Part shown: in pieces, positions 5,562 to 11,601 of the stretch
Layout of the letters: every line of letters starts with the position of its first letter
How positions within the stretch are numbered: the stretch's first letter is position 1
Source of the DNA: a virus
IMG/VR virus record: IMGVR_UViG_3300025913_000099
Location: 1-26,663 of that record
DNA: 26,663 nucleotides
Direction: 5' to 3' (one strand)
Translations under genes and position numbers: made by a program
The notes under the pieces: generated by a model
Seen by the model: only the letters and a program-made list of their open reading frames with translations
Databases searched by the model: none
What the model was told of the DNA's origin: nothing

Positions 5562-5890
5562 GTCACCCTTCCCCGATGGGGCTAGAGTGAGGGCGTCGCA
5601 GGATTTACGGTCCTCGGCGCGTGGCAATCGGTGTACCAGACCGGATTGCGGAGTGGAGTGTATACCATCCTCCCCCAACGTCCACCTGAATCCCCCGAAA
5701 TCCACCACCGTCCGATCGCCTGCCGATGCTCTCGCAGCTGCGGGTAACGTTGGGCTGCGCGTTCTAAGTCCGCTACAAGGGACGGGTCTGAGACAGCGGA
5801 GTGCTGCCGTAGTCATCGCAGCGCACGACCCGAACAAGGCGATGGCCGGCAGCTGGCTCCATACGGAATCACGGCCGAGAGGTTCTCAGA
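5562..5890. other. non-coding region with a strong hairpin
   Basis: No frame with a ribosome site and sensible composition is visible on either strand; long frames here are Pro/Ser/Arg-rich shadows. The clearest structure is a hairpin at 5624-5649: GCAATCGGT (5624-5632) pairs with ACCGGATTGC (5640-5649), with one bulged G and a seven-base loop. The region sits between the early regulatory operon and the methyltransferase operon, where phages often keep a small RNA, an origin or an antisense control element. Which of these, if any, cannot be told from the sequence. Confidence 0.5.
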
Positions 5891-5909
5891 CATGCGCTGG
5901 GATGCTCTC

Positions 5910-5938
5910 GGCTGCCTCACCACCGGAATCTCTATAAT
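5910..5938 (+). promoter_or_regulatory. possible promoter of the methyltransferase operon
   Basis: A perfect TATAAT at 5933-5938 is the best -10 box in the region and lies about 17 bases before the zinc-ribbon start. No good -35 box is found at the right distance (about 5910-5916 reads GGCTGCC), so activator dependence is possible. The expected start site near 5945 leaves a short leader. Confidence 0.4.
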
Positions 5939-5954
5939 CAAGGGCTTACATGTT

Positions 5955-6155
5955 ATGCAATGCCCATGTGGTTCTGACTGTACTGCTCTATCCCATCAGG
6001 TAAAGACTTTACAGGTAGCTCTGGAGTGGAGTTCCTTGGTTCAGGAGCAGGATTTACCTGTAAGGATTGAGCAGGATCGATGCAAGGCATGTGGAAGACA
6101 AAGAACCCGCGTGTTCACCGACAACCCTCACCGACTGATCGAATCGAGAGGATGA
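5955..6155 (+). CDS. small zinc-ribbon-like protein, 66 aa
   Basis: The protein (MQCPCGSDCTALSHQVKTLQ...) has C-x-C (3, 5), C9 and a distal C-x-x-C (43, 46) in DRCKACGRQR, a typical knuckle pair of phage zinc-ribbon proteins. The central part is a linker of helix and strand. The start is uncertain: ATG 5955 has only a weak AAGGG about eleven bases upstream, while an in-frame ATG at 5892 has GAGAGG at good spacing but would place the TATAAT box inside the gene. A nucleic-acid-binding role is inferred from the ribbon and from the methyltransferase operon downstream. Confidence 0.6.
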   Translation: MQCPCGSDCTALSHQVKTLQVALEWSSLVQEQDLPVRIEQDRCKACGRQRTRVFTDNPHRLIESRG

Positions 6156-6157
6156 CC

Positions 6158-6454
6158 ATGCACAACGAGTTCACCCCCACCCCCGACACCCTCGCCTACA
6201 CCCAGAAGGCCAGGAACGAACTGGCAAGGCGTGCGGCTACCCTGTGTTGGCGGATTGTGAACGAGCATCCCGACCCGAAAGGGTGGAAGGCCGAACTGGA
6301 GGCTGCTCCTGCTGAGCTGCGCGAATGCCTGCGCGAATACCTCTTGCAACGCTACAAGGCCCTGCAGGACCGCAGGCGCAGGGAGGCGGGCAAGCACAGT
6401 GCCGTGGCAGAACAGGAACTCGCCAAGATCGGCGAGATAGCGGGGCGGGAATGA
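6158..6454 (+). CDS. hypothetical helical protein, 98 aa
   Basis: Two ATGs occur at 6152 and 6158. GAGAGG abuts the first and is six bases from the second, so 6158 is chosen; 6152 would give an ATGA overlap with the zinc-ribbon stop. The protein (MHNEFTPTPDTLAYTQKARN...) has a Pro/Thr-rich N-terminus followed by helices with many Arg and Glu (a run QRYKALQDRRRREAGKH is strongly basic). Not recognised. It is joined to the methyltransferase by an ATGA overlap, so the two are probably made together. Confidence 0.6.
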   Translation: MHNEFTPTPDTLAYTQKARNELARRAATLCWRIVNEHPDPKGWKAELEAAPAELRECLREYLLQRYKALQDRRRREAGKHSAVAEQELAKIGEIAGRE

Positions 6455-7104
6455 CCCCGCTCAAAGAGGTCATCGGCAACGCCGAGCTGTGGCTGGGGGA
6501 TTGCCGCGAGATTCTGCCGCTGCTGCCGAAGGTGGATGCGGTGGTGACGGACCCGCCGTATGGAATGGGAAAGCTGCTCGACCGCACGCCGTGCGAAGAA
6601 GGCGCGACAAGGTGGGCCAAGCACTTCGGCGAAGGCGCTCCGAAGTGGGACGCCGAAGCGCCCATCGGGCTCATACACGACGTCATAAAAGCAGGGCCTC
6701 TAGCGATCGTATGGGGCGGTCAATTTTTCGAGTTGCCAACTGGCCGCTGCTGGCTCGCATGGAACAAGATCATTCGCAATTGGTCGTCCAGTGAAATGGA
6801 GCTTGCTTGGTCGAACATCGACAAGGCGAACAAGGCTTTCGATTATTCGCACGGTCAGCTTGCGACCGAAGGAAAGCACTATCACCCAACGCAGAAGCCT
6901 GTCCCTCTGATGGAGTGGTGCCTTTCACTTCTTCCCAACGATTCGGTAAACATCCTCGACCCCTTCATGGGCTCCGGCACGACTGGCGTCGCCTGTATGA
7001 ACCTCGGGCGCAAGTTCATCGGCATCGAGATCGAACCGAAATACTTCGACATCGCGTGTCGCAGAATCGAGGACGCGCAACGGCAGCAGCGCATGTTCGC
7101 TTGA
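6451..7104 (+). CDS. DNA methyltransferase (N6-adenine or N4-cytosine, beta group)
   Basis: A 217-residue enzyme with the catalytic DPPY motif near the N-terminus (34-37, within VVTDPPYGMG) and the AdoMet-binding motif DPFMGSGTTG at 170-179, followed by FIGIEIEPKYFDIA. The motif order (IV before I) is that of beta-group amino-methyltransferases; the HPTQKP box (145-150) is also typical. The start ATG overlaps the upstream stop as ATGA. No restriction endonuclease lies nearby, so it is an orphan enzyme, likely protecting phage DNA from host restriction or modifying promoter sites. Target recognition cannot be read. Bases about 6690-6860 are less GC-rich than the flanks, which hints at separate ancestry. 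Confidence 0.92.
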   Translation: MTPLKEVIGNAELWLGDCREILPLLPKVDAVVTDPPYGMGKLLDRTPCEEGATRWAKHFGEGAPKWDAEAPIGLIHDVIKAGPLAIVWGGQFFELPTGRCWLAWNKIIRNWSSSEMELAWSNIDKANKAFDYSHGQLATEGKHYHPTQKPVPLMEWCLSLLPNDSVNILDPFMGSGTTGVACMNLGRKFIGIEIEPKYFDIACRRIEDAQRQQRMFA

Positions 7105-7296
7105 CGGACTCAGCCGCATGGGCGTACAAGGAACTGCGCCCTCGCCACCGTCCGCATCATGCCCAGCCGCGAGGCTCGGCGACGGTAGCCGCCACAATCA
7201 GGCAACAGCACACTCCTCCGTTCCACAACCCACACGGCAAAGCCAAGGGCGCGCAACCCTTGATTGCCCTGCCCGCTTGTGTAATTGTTCGCATCA

Positions 7297-7380
7297 GCCG
7301 GGGTGCGTTGCGCGAACCTCCCACAACCCGGCAGCTCGGCACGCTGGGATGTTTCCCCTGGCGTCTCAGCGGGGCCGAGC
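7297..7380 (+). ncRNA. candidate C4-type phage antisense RNA
   Basis: The 293-base gap between the methyltransferase and endolysin genes ends in two adjacent GC-rich hairpins. Stem 1 pairs GCCGGG (7297-7302) with CCCGGC (7327-7332); its loop holds GAACCTCCC, an anti-Shine-Dalgarno. Stem 2 pairs GCTCGGC (7334-7340) with GCCGAGC (7374-7380), continues with CGCTG (7342-7346) pairing CAGCG (7367-7371), and closes near a GGGA/TCCC tip. This two-hairpin layout and its sequence resemble the C4 RNA of P1/P7-like phages, which pairs with the translation start of an antirepressor gene; the match is from memory. The overlapping TTG-start frame 7101-7385 is judged a shadow of this element. The 190 bases before it hold no gene I can support. 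Confidence 0.5.
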
Positions 7381-7397
7381 ACTGACAAGGGGACCCG

Positions 7398-7883
7398 GTG
7401 ACGCGGAAGACTGGACCGAACGGCCTAGCCCTGATCCCCCATGTCGAGGGGACGGTCCTGCACGTCTACCTCGACAACGTCGGCAACCCCACAGTCGGGA
7501 TAGGGCATCTGGTGCTTGCAAGCGACAACCTCAGGGTCGGCGACACGATCAGCCCCGAGCAGGCGCGTGCGTTCCTACAGCACGACCTTGCCGGAGCCGA
7601 GGCGGCTGTGAACGGATGCGGCCTTGACCTCACCCAGAACCAGTTTGACGCGCTCGTGGACTTCACGTTCCAGGAGGGTGCCGGGAACCTTGGCGTGCTT
7701 GTAGAGGACGCGGACCGTATTCCCGCGCGCATCCCGCCGCTGTTCAGCCACTGGATGCGCACGGGTAACCAGCACCCGCGCGGGGTGAGGATTCGGCGCG
7801 CGCTCGATCGGGACCTGTTTCTGGCCCCCGATGGCCTGATGCCGGATGGCTGGTTGTCCGCTCACGATTCGGAGTTTCAGTGA
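7398..7883 (+). CDS. endolysin, T4-lysozyme type (GH24 muramidase)
   Basis: A 161-residue enzyme that cuts the glycan strands of peptidoglycan. The GH24 catalytic triad is visible: E17 (HVEGT), D26 (YLDNVGN) and T32 (PTVGIGH), followed by the family helix with LTQNQFDALVDFTFQEGAGNL (about 78-98). The middle Tyr of the usual G-Y-G-H is Ile here. There is no signal or anchor segment at the N-terminus, so export depends on a holin. The GTG start has AAGGGGA only four bases upstream, rather close. It lies 17 bases after the candidate C4 RNA, which may influence its translation or the upstream message. Confidence 0.9.
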   Translation: MTRKTGPNGLALIPHVEGTVLHVYLDNVGNPTVGIGHLVLASDNLRVGDTISPEQARAFLQHDLAGAEAAVNGCGLDLTQNQFDALVDFTFQEGAGNLGVLVEDADRIPARIPPLFSHWMRTGNQHPRGVRIRRALDRDLFLAPDGLMPDGWLSAHDSEFQ

Positions 7884-8080
7884 TGAATGCTGAACTTGAG
7901 TATACCAGACGGTACAGATATTCAGCATTGGCCGACCGCATGGTTGAGGCCGCGCAGATCGCGCTCAGGGAGCGTCGCTATCCGTTGGCTATCAGACTAG
8001 CCCTGCACGCCAGAATGTGCGCCACGGCCCGCGTATGGCGTTCTAGGGGGCTTCTGAACAATCTCTGGGTAACTTCGTGA
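7883..8080 (+). CDS. small basic hypothetical protein, 65 aa
   Basis: The ATG at 7883 overlaps the endolysin stop by one base (TGATG) with GGAG eight bases upstream; a GTG at 7880 is an alternative. The product (MNAELEYTRRYRYSALADRM...) is a charged helical protein with a cluster of Arg (ALRERRYPLAIRLALHARM) and a cysteine near the middle. Its position in the lysis region and basic helices would fit an accessory lysis protein, but no family is recognised and no membrane segment is evident. Confidence 0.6.
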   Translation: MNAELEYTRRYRYSALADRMVEAAQIALRERRYPLAIRLALHARMCATARVWRSRGLLNNLWVTS

Positions 8081-8316
8081 GCGACCCCACGATTGCACTG
8101 TGGGGGCTGGCTATCTCGGTGATTGCACTGGCGGCCACGCTCCTGTTCCGTTCGCCCAAGGAAATGCACGGACAGCTTGAGAAAAGGGTTGACGAGATCG
8201 AGGACAATCACAACGGCCTCGCCAAGCTCGTCGCGCGCCTTGAGGCGATTGTGGAACGGCTGGAGCGGACGGTGGCGGAAATGTCACGAGGGCAGCGTGC
8301 CAATCGGGGCCGCTGA
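8077..8316 (+). CDS. single-pass membrane protein with coiled coil, 79 aa
   Basis: The GTG start at 8077 overlaps the preceding stop as GTGA. Residues 7-24 (ALWGLAISVIALAATLLF) are a membrane helix; residues 29-70 form a heptad-rich coiled coil (EMHGQLEKRVDEIEDNHNGL, then AKLVARLEAIVERLERTVAE). This build is shared by inner-membrane spanin subunits and by DUF2730-like Mu-type proteins. A role in lysis is inferred from the endolysin neighbourhood. The gene overlaps the next one by 20 bases. Confidence 0.65.
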   Translation: MSDPTIALWGLAISVIALAATLLFRSPKEMHGQLEKRVDEIEDNHNGLAKLVARLEAIVERLERTVAEMSRGQRANRGR

Positions 8317-8656
8317 ACTTTCCCGCGATGTGCGGGCCCTGACCGAACGGCTGGGCATTCTCATCGAAACGATGGAGTCCGGAGGCATCGGCAATAGCCG
8401 GGTCAATCAGACGGTTGGGCTCGGTAGCGCCGCGACATGGATAGCGGCTACGTGCTGTGTTGCAAGCGTGATGCTGGTACTGGCGGTGATCATGTTCGAC
8501 AACCGCAGCTATGCGGAATTGAGCAAGAAAATCGACACGGATAGTGCTAAGATTCATGCGGAGTTCGGTCCGCAAATAGACCAGCTCAAGGCGTGGAATG
8601 ATGTGAATCGCGGCAAGATTTCTGTCCTTGAAGCAAAGGCGCAGGAGAAGCACTAG
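8297..8656 (+). CDS. membrane protein with central helix and periplasmic coil, 119 aa
   Basis: The GTG at 8297 lies inside the end of the previous gene with GAGGG just upstream (spacing about four to five bases). The protein has an N-terminal helix (LSRDVRALTERLGILIETME), a membrane segment at about 46-67 (ATWIAATCCVASVMLVLAVI) and a charged C-terminal coil (YAELSKKIDTDSAKIHAEFG onward). The order cytoplasmic helix, membrane, periplasmic coil would suit an i-spanin-like or holin-regulator role. No family signature settles it. The upstream part of the frame (to 8123) is the shadow of the preceding gene. Confidence 0.6.
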   Translation: MPIGAAELSRDVRALTERLGILIETMESGGIGNSRVNQTVGLGSAATWIAATCCVASVMLVLAVIMFDNRSYAELSKKIDTDSAKIHAEFGPQIDQLKAWNDVNRGKISVLEAKAQEKH

Positions 8657-8833
8657 ATGGCAACGACGGTCATCATCGGCTCAGGTGGCGCGCACCAAGC
8701 CATCAACGACGCCAACACCTATGGCATGAACTGGACCGACGCGCAGCGCGCGGCCATGGCAGCCAAGTTCCAAGCCTTCACGGCTGACACCGAGAAGACC
8801 ATCACGAGCTTCAACGCGGGCAATGCGCCGTGA
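8657..8833 (+). CDS. small hypothetical protein, 58 aa
   Basis: The ATG at 8657 follows the upstream TAG directly, with AGGAG nine bases before. The product (MATTVIIGSGGAHQAINDAN, then TYGMNWTDAQRAAMAAKFQA...) is Ala/Thr-rich with two predicted helices and no membrane segment. Not recognised. It ends in a GTGA overlap with a holin-like gene. The strong ribosome site and the exact packing between two genes make it credible despite its size. Confidence 0.6.
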   Translation: MATTVIIGSGGAHQAINDANTYGMNWTDAQRAAMAAKFQAFTADTEKTITSFNAGNAP

Positions 8834-9075
8834 ACATCATCCCCAACGCACGCCTCGTCGCCACCCGCTCCGCTGCGATCTGGATCGCATTCCTCTTCGC
8901 CGCGCTCGGCATCCTGATCCACGGCCTGCCGACGGCGCCGACCTTCGTCAAGGACGCCCTGCCGGTGGACAACATCATCGCCGGCTGGGACTGGCTCTCC
9001 GGTATCGCCACAGCCATCGGCGTGCTACTCGGCCGCATCGTCCAGCAAGACTCACTGACCCCAGGTGGGCCTTGA
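8830..9075 (+). CDS. two-helix membrane protein, holin candidate, 81 aa
   Basis: The GTG at 8830 overlaps the previous stop as GTGA. Two hydrophobic segments (about 14-32, SAAIWIAFLFAALGILI, and 52-70, GWDWLSGIATAIGVLLGRI) are joined by a loop with TFVKDALPVDN, and both ends are short and polar. Two membrane passes and about 80 residues is the size and form of class II holins, which open the inner membrane for the endolysin. It is one of at least two such candidates in the region (the other is at 10175-10333), so holin and antiholin cannot be told apart. Confidence 0.6.
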   Translation: MNIIPNARLVATRSAAIWIAFLFAALGILIHGLPTAPTFVKDALPVDNIIAGWDWLSGIATAIGVLLGRIVQQDSLTPGGP

Positions 9076-9238
9076 AGCCCTCATTCCTCCGCTCATCGCA
9101 GCCGCAGGCGTCATCGGCGCCGCGGTCATCAACGCGCACGTCCAGTCCGACCGGCGCCACCACAAGCAGACCCGATCCGACCTTTCATCCCTGCGCCGCC
9201 GCTTGCGGGCGCTCGAAGCCCAACGCAAACGGAGGTAA
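9065..9238 (+). CDS. membrane-anchored basic coil, 57 aa
   Basis: The GTG at 9065 is the only possible start, since the frame has a stop at 9056. It overlaps the preceding gene by 11 bases and has no clear ribosome site, so coupled translation is likely. The product starts VGLEALIPPLIAAAGVIGAA, a membrane helix, and continues with a strongly basic coil (HHKQTRSDLSSLRRRLRALE...). The anchor-plus-coil build resembles a minimal i-spanin, and the lipoprotein gene that follows would then be the natural outer-membrane partner. This pairing is inference. Confidence 0.5.
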   Translation: MGLEALIPPLIAAAGVIGAAVINAHVQSDRRHHKQTRSDLSSLRRRLRALEAQRKRR

Positions 9239-9247
9239 CTGAAGGCC

Positions 9248-9616
9248 ATGAAATCGTTTACTTTGAGCCTCGCGCTCGTTGCCGTGCTCAGCCTCGCTGG
9301 TTGTGCGGAATCGCTCCACAAGCCCACCACGGCCGCCAACGCGGGCACCACGGCCCTTGTCGCCTACTCGATCGCAGGCGCAGGCGTCGGCCAGTACCTC
9401 GCGCTGCCGTTCTGCGCCACGCCTGCCGTCTATCCGTGCAAGACGCCCGCCTTGAATCAGCAGCTCGCCACGGCCGATACAGCGGCCTACAACGCAGCCG
9501 TTGCGGCGGACAACGCGGCAGGCAATGCCCAGCTCAAGGCCGCTAGCGATCACGCCAACGCACAGCTCCGGCAGTCCGTCATCAACGCGAACGCCTCGGC
9601 CAAGGGGAGCAACTGA
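9248..9616 (+). CDS. lipoprotein, 122 aa
   Basis: The signal peptide MKSFTLSLALVAVLSLAGC is followed by a lipobox (LAG-C) with Cys 19 as the lipid-bearing residue; residue 20 is Ala, so outer-membrane sorting is expected. The mature part has a hydrophobic region (VAYSIAGAGVGQYLALPFCA), a Cys-rich turn (CATPAVYPC) and a long Ala/Asn-rich helix (YNAAVAADNAAGNAQLKAAS...). It may be an o-spanin-like protein working with one of the membrane-anchored coils upstream, though it is not proline-rich like lambda Rz1. GGAGG lies 12 bases before the ATG. Lipid attachment is well supported; the role is not. Confidence 0.75.
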   Translation: MKSFTLSLALVAVLSLAGCAESLHKPTTAANAGTTALVAYSIAGAGVGQYLALPFCATPAVYPCKTPALNQQLATADTAAYNAAVAADNAAGNAQLKAASDHANAQLRQSVINANASAKGSN

Positions 9617-9618
9617 CC

Positions 9619-9918
9619 ATGTGGATCATCCTTGCAGCACTCGCCAAATCCCTCGCAGCCAGCCTCGGCGGCAGCTATGGCTCACTTCTGACCCAGCTGA
9701 TCGATACGGGCGAAACCGTCTGGACCGACAAGGAAGCCTGGGCGGCATGGGCAGGCCCCTGGATTCTCTGGTGCAACGCGATCAACGACGCCGGCCGCGA
9801 TCCGACCGCGGACGAGCATGCCGCCGCGCAGGCGCTGGCAGCCGCAGTTCATGCCTCGAATCAGAGTCTCTCTCAGGGCGGTCCGCCCGTTGCATTGCCC
9901 AACCCGCCGAGCGCATGA
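9619..9918 (+). CDS. hypothetical protein with hydrophobic N-terminus, 99 aa
   Basis: The ATG at 9619 follows the lipoprotein stop by two bases, with AGGGGAG nine bases upstream. The first 25 residues (MWIILAALAKSLAASLGGSY) are moderately hydrophobic, then comes a Trp-rich stretch (TVWTDKEAWAAWAGPWILWC) and an Ala-rich helix ending in a Pro tail. A peripheral membrane association is possible. No family is recognised. It overlaps the next gene as ATGA. Confidence 0.6.
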   Translation: MWIILAALAKSLAASLGGSYGSLLTQLIDTGETVWTDKEAWAAWAGPWILWCNAINDAGRDPTADEHAAAQALAAAVHASNQSLSQGGPPVALPNPPSA

Positions 9919-10178
9919 TTGGCATAAGCATCATTGTCGCAGCGTCGATACTGGCGCTGCCTTTGTTCCGTATCGCACACATCGGAGTAAGGCTAGTGGC
10001 ACAGATTGACGACCTGAATGCAGCGATTGCTGCCGAAACCGCTTCCATCGCCGCCCTTGCGGCTGCGATCAATACGGCCATCGTGCCGGTAGACCTCACG
10101 GGCGCCATCTCGGCCGTCAACACCAACCGCGCAAGCGTTGATGCGCTGACGACCCAGCTCGGTGGCAGTGTCCCGTGA
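9915..10178 (+). CDS. membrane-anchored helical protein with possible internal start, 87 aa
   Basis: The ATG at 9915 overlaps the previous stop as ATGA and gives a hydrophobic N-terminal helix (MIGISIIVAASILALPLF). An internal GTG at 9996 has GGAG eight bases upstream and starts exactly at the soluble part (VAQIDDLNAAIAAETASIAA...), which resembles the small Ala-rich coil proteins found in many phage structural modules. So the gene may yield an anchored and a soluble form. The coil continues through SAVNTNRASVDALTTQLGG. The function is unknown. Confidence 0.6.
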   Translation: MIGISIIVAASILALPLFRIAHIGVRLVAQIDDLNAAIAAETASIAALAAAINTAIVPVDLTGAISAVNTNRASVDALTTQLGGSVP

Positions 10179-10333
10179 TCACGATCTCGACAACGTGGTG
10201 GGCCTTGGTGTTCATCGCTGGGCTAATCGCAATCGTCATTGCGGCTACCCACGAGGGCGTGAAGTCATCCCCGTTCTGGTGGTACCTCAGCTATTGGCTG
10301 GCTGCACTCGCTTTGCTGTCGCCGTTCCGCTGA
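10175..10333 (+). CDS. two-helix membrane protein, second holin candidate, 52 aa
   Basis: The GTG at 10175 overlaps the previous stop as GTGA. The product begins VITISTTWWALVFIAGLIAI and has a second hydrophobic segment (FWWYLSYWLAALALLSPF), joined by a short polar loop (ATHEGVKSS). Two helices in 52 residues suit a small class II holin or pinholin-type peptide. With the 81-residue two-helix protein at 8830-9075 there would be two membrane-pore candidates in the same operon. The overlapping reading frame through this gene is discussed separately. Confidence 0.55.
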   Translation: MITISTTWWALVFIAGLIAIVIAATHEGVKSSPFWWYLSYWLAALALLSPFR

Positions 10334-10408
10334 CCGACCCGCCGTTACCGCGCTGGCTGCAAGAACCGCAACCCAAGACGATCCGCTACCACCTGCAGGA
10401 CTACCTCG

Positions 10409-10552
10409 ATGCCAACCGTCAAAAGTCCAAGCAAGAAAGCGTTCTCGCAGAACGTAAAGACGGAAATCAAGAGCGGCCGCCCGCAGAAGCAGGCCGTGGC
10501 GATCGCATATTCGATCAAGCGTCAGGCACAGAAGTCGGGTAGGGGGAAGTAA
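10409..10552 (+). CDS. DUF6496-like small basic protein, 47 aa
   Basis: The ATG at 10409 has CAGGA about eight bases upstream. The product (MPTVKSPSKKAFSQNVKTEI, KSGRPQKQAVAIAYSIKRQA) matches the small phage family in which a Lys/Ser-rich head is followed by N-(I/V)-K-T-E-(I/M)-x-S-G-(R/K)-P-Q-K-Q-A-V-A-I-A. The family is widespread in phage structural regions and its job is unknown; the strongly basic charge suggests nucleic-acid contact. It lies two bases before the next gene's start. Confidence 0.75.
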   Translation: MPTVKSPSKKAFSQNVKTEIKSGRPQKQAVAIAYSIKRQAQKSGRGK

Positions 10553-10554
10553 CT

Positions 10555-11250
10555 ATGGGCCCTGCTGACTTCTTCCGCTCGCGCTTCGACAACATCCGCG
10601 CGCATCCGATCCAGAACCTCGCCAGTACCGTCTTCGGCGGGTTCGTGCCGGGTGGCGGGATTGCGGCCAATGCGCTGTTCAACCGCTACAACGACAACCG
10701 CTTCAACAACTCGGCCCAGCAGTTTCAGGACCTGACGCGCGATCAGTCCAACATGGACACCAACGCGGCCATGAACAAGCCGCTGTCGGGTCCGCTCGGC
10801 GACTACGATCGGCAGAACCCGTTTGGCGAGGCACCATCCAGCGGTAGCGACAAGCAGAATCAGGACCAGCAACTGGGCCTTGCGCTGACCGGATCAGGTG
10901 GCGGCATGAGCGGGGGCGGTCCGATGGGTGGCATGGGCTATCAGCCGATCGGCGGCTGGAACCAAGGCACCATGTCGGGCTGGAACGGAAACCAGGCCAA
11001 TGCCAGTCAGGCGTTCGGTCTCTTGGACTTCCTCGGCCAGAACCCGAACCAGCCGTTCAATCTCCCCACGACCCCCAGCGCACACAGTCCCGAGGCCCTC
11101 AGGGACGGGACGTTTGGCGGCGGGATGGGCATGGGCGGACGCGGTGCCAACTATGGTGTCAGCAACTTCAACGTGGGCGGGAGTCCTGTCATCTTCGGGA
11201 CTGACCCGAATCAGATGGTGATGGCGAACGGCCGTCGTAACATGTACTGA
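10555..11250 (+). CDS. Gly/Met/Asn-rich low-complexity protein, 231 aa
   Basis: The ATG at 10555 has GGGGGAA six bases upstream. The N-terminal 70 residues (MGPADFFRSRFDNIRAHPIQ...) look folded, with a Gly-rich hydrophobic stretch (STVFGGFVPGGGIAANALF). The rest is Gly/Met/Asn/Gln-rich (MSGGGPMGGMGY, FGGGMGMGGRGANYG). A similar composition recurs in the protein at 17356-17955, which suggests both belong to one virion-associated class. It opens the rightward morphogenesis module. No catalytic motif is present; a virion or scaffold-like role is inferred. Confidence 0.65.
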   Translation: MGPADFFRSRFDNIRAHPIQNLASTVFGGFVPGGGIAANALFNRYNDNRFNNSAQQFQDLTRDQSNMDTNAAMNKPLSGPLGDYDRQNPFGEAPSSGSDKQNQDQQLGLALTGSGGGMSGGGPMGGMGYQPIGGWNQGTMSGWNGNQANASQAFGLLDFLGQNPNQPFNLPTTPSAHSPEALRDGTFGGGMGMGGRGANYGVSNFNVGGSPVIFGTDPNQMVMANGRRNMY

Positions 11251-11298
11251 TGCACCGCAGCAATCGTAAGACGTGTCATACAGATAGAATCGGACCGA

Positions 11299-11601
11299 AT
11301 GGCGAGCAGAGGCGGACAACCCGGCAACAACAACGGCGGCAAGAACAAGGTCTGGCTGCAGGCGATTGAGCGTGCTGCTAGGCCCAAGGACTTGCAGGAG
11401 ATTGCCGAGGCTGTGGTGGCTGCTGCGAAGGCTGGTGAGCCATGGGCCGTGCAGGAGATTGGCAACCGCCTTGATGGTAAGCCCATGCAGCCGGTTGAGC
11501 ACAAGCACGAGAACGTGCCGCAGACGTTGAGCGAGGCGTACCTGGCCTATGTGGCGGCGGGCGGGAAGCCGGACGAGTACAACGGGGAGACGGTGCAGTG
11601 A
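11299..11601 (+). CDS. small basic protein, candidate small terminase subunit or DUF5681-like, 100 aa
   Basis: The protein starts MASRGGQPGNNNGGKNKVWL, a Gly/Asn-rich head common to phage proteins that precede the terminase, and continues with helices (AIERAARPKDLQEIAEAVVA) and the phrase VQEIGNRLDGKPMQP, close to the E-I-x-x-R-L-D-G-K-P signature of DUF5681-like proteins. Its place ahead of terL, with three small genes between, would allow a DNA-recognition role in packaging, but the usual TerS helix-turn-helix is not evident. The ribosome site is weak. A TAGAAT at 11285-11290 could be a -10 box but has no good -35. Confidence 0.6.
   Translation: MASRGGQPGNNNGGKNKVWLQAIERAARPKDLQEIAEAVVAAAKAGEPWAVQEIGNRLDGKPMQPVEHKHENVPQTLSEAYLAYVAAGGKPDEYNGETVQ

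Noticed and set aside
5500-5937. 145-codon plus-strand frame in the region after the early operon
   Set aside because: Ser/Arg/Pro-rich, runs through the terminator hairpin, and has no ribosome site.
7101-7385. TTG-start 94-codon frame between methyltransferase and endolysin
   Set aside because: It has the TTGA overlap, but its product is Arg/Pro/His-rich and its 3' half follows the two hairpins; it is better explained as a reading of a structured RNA.
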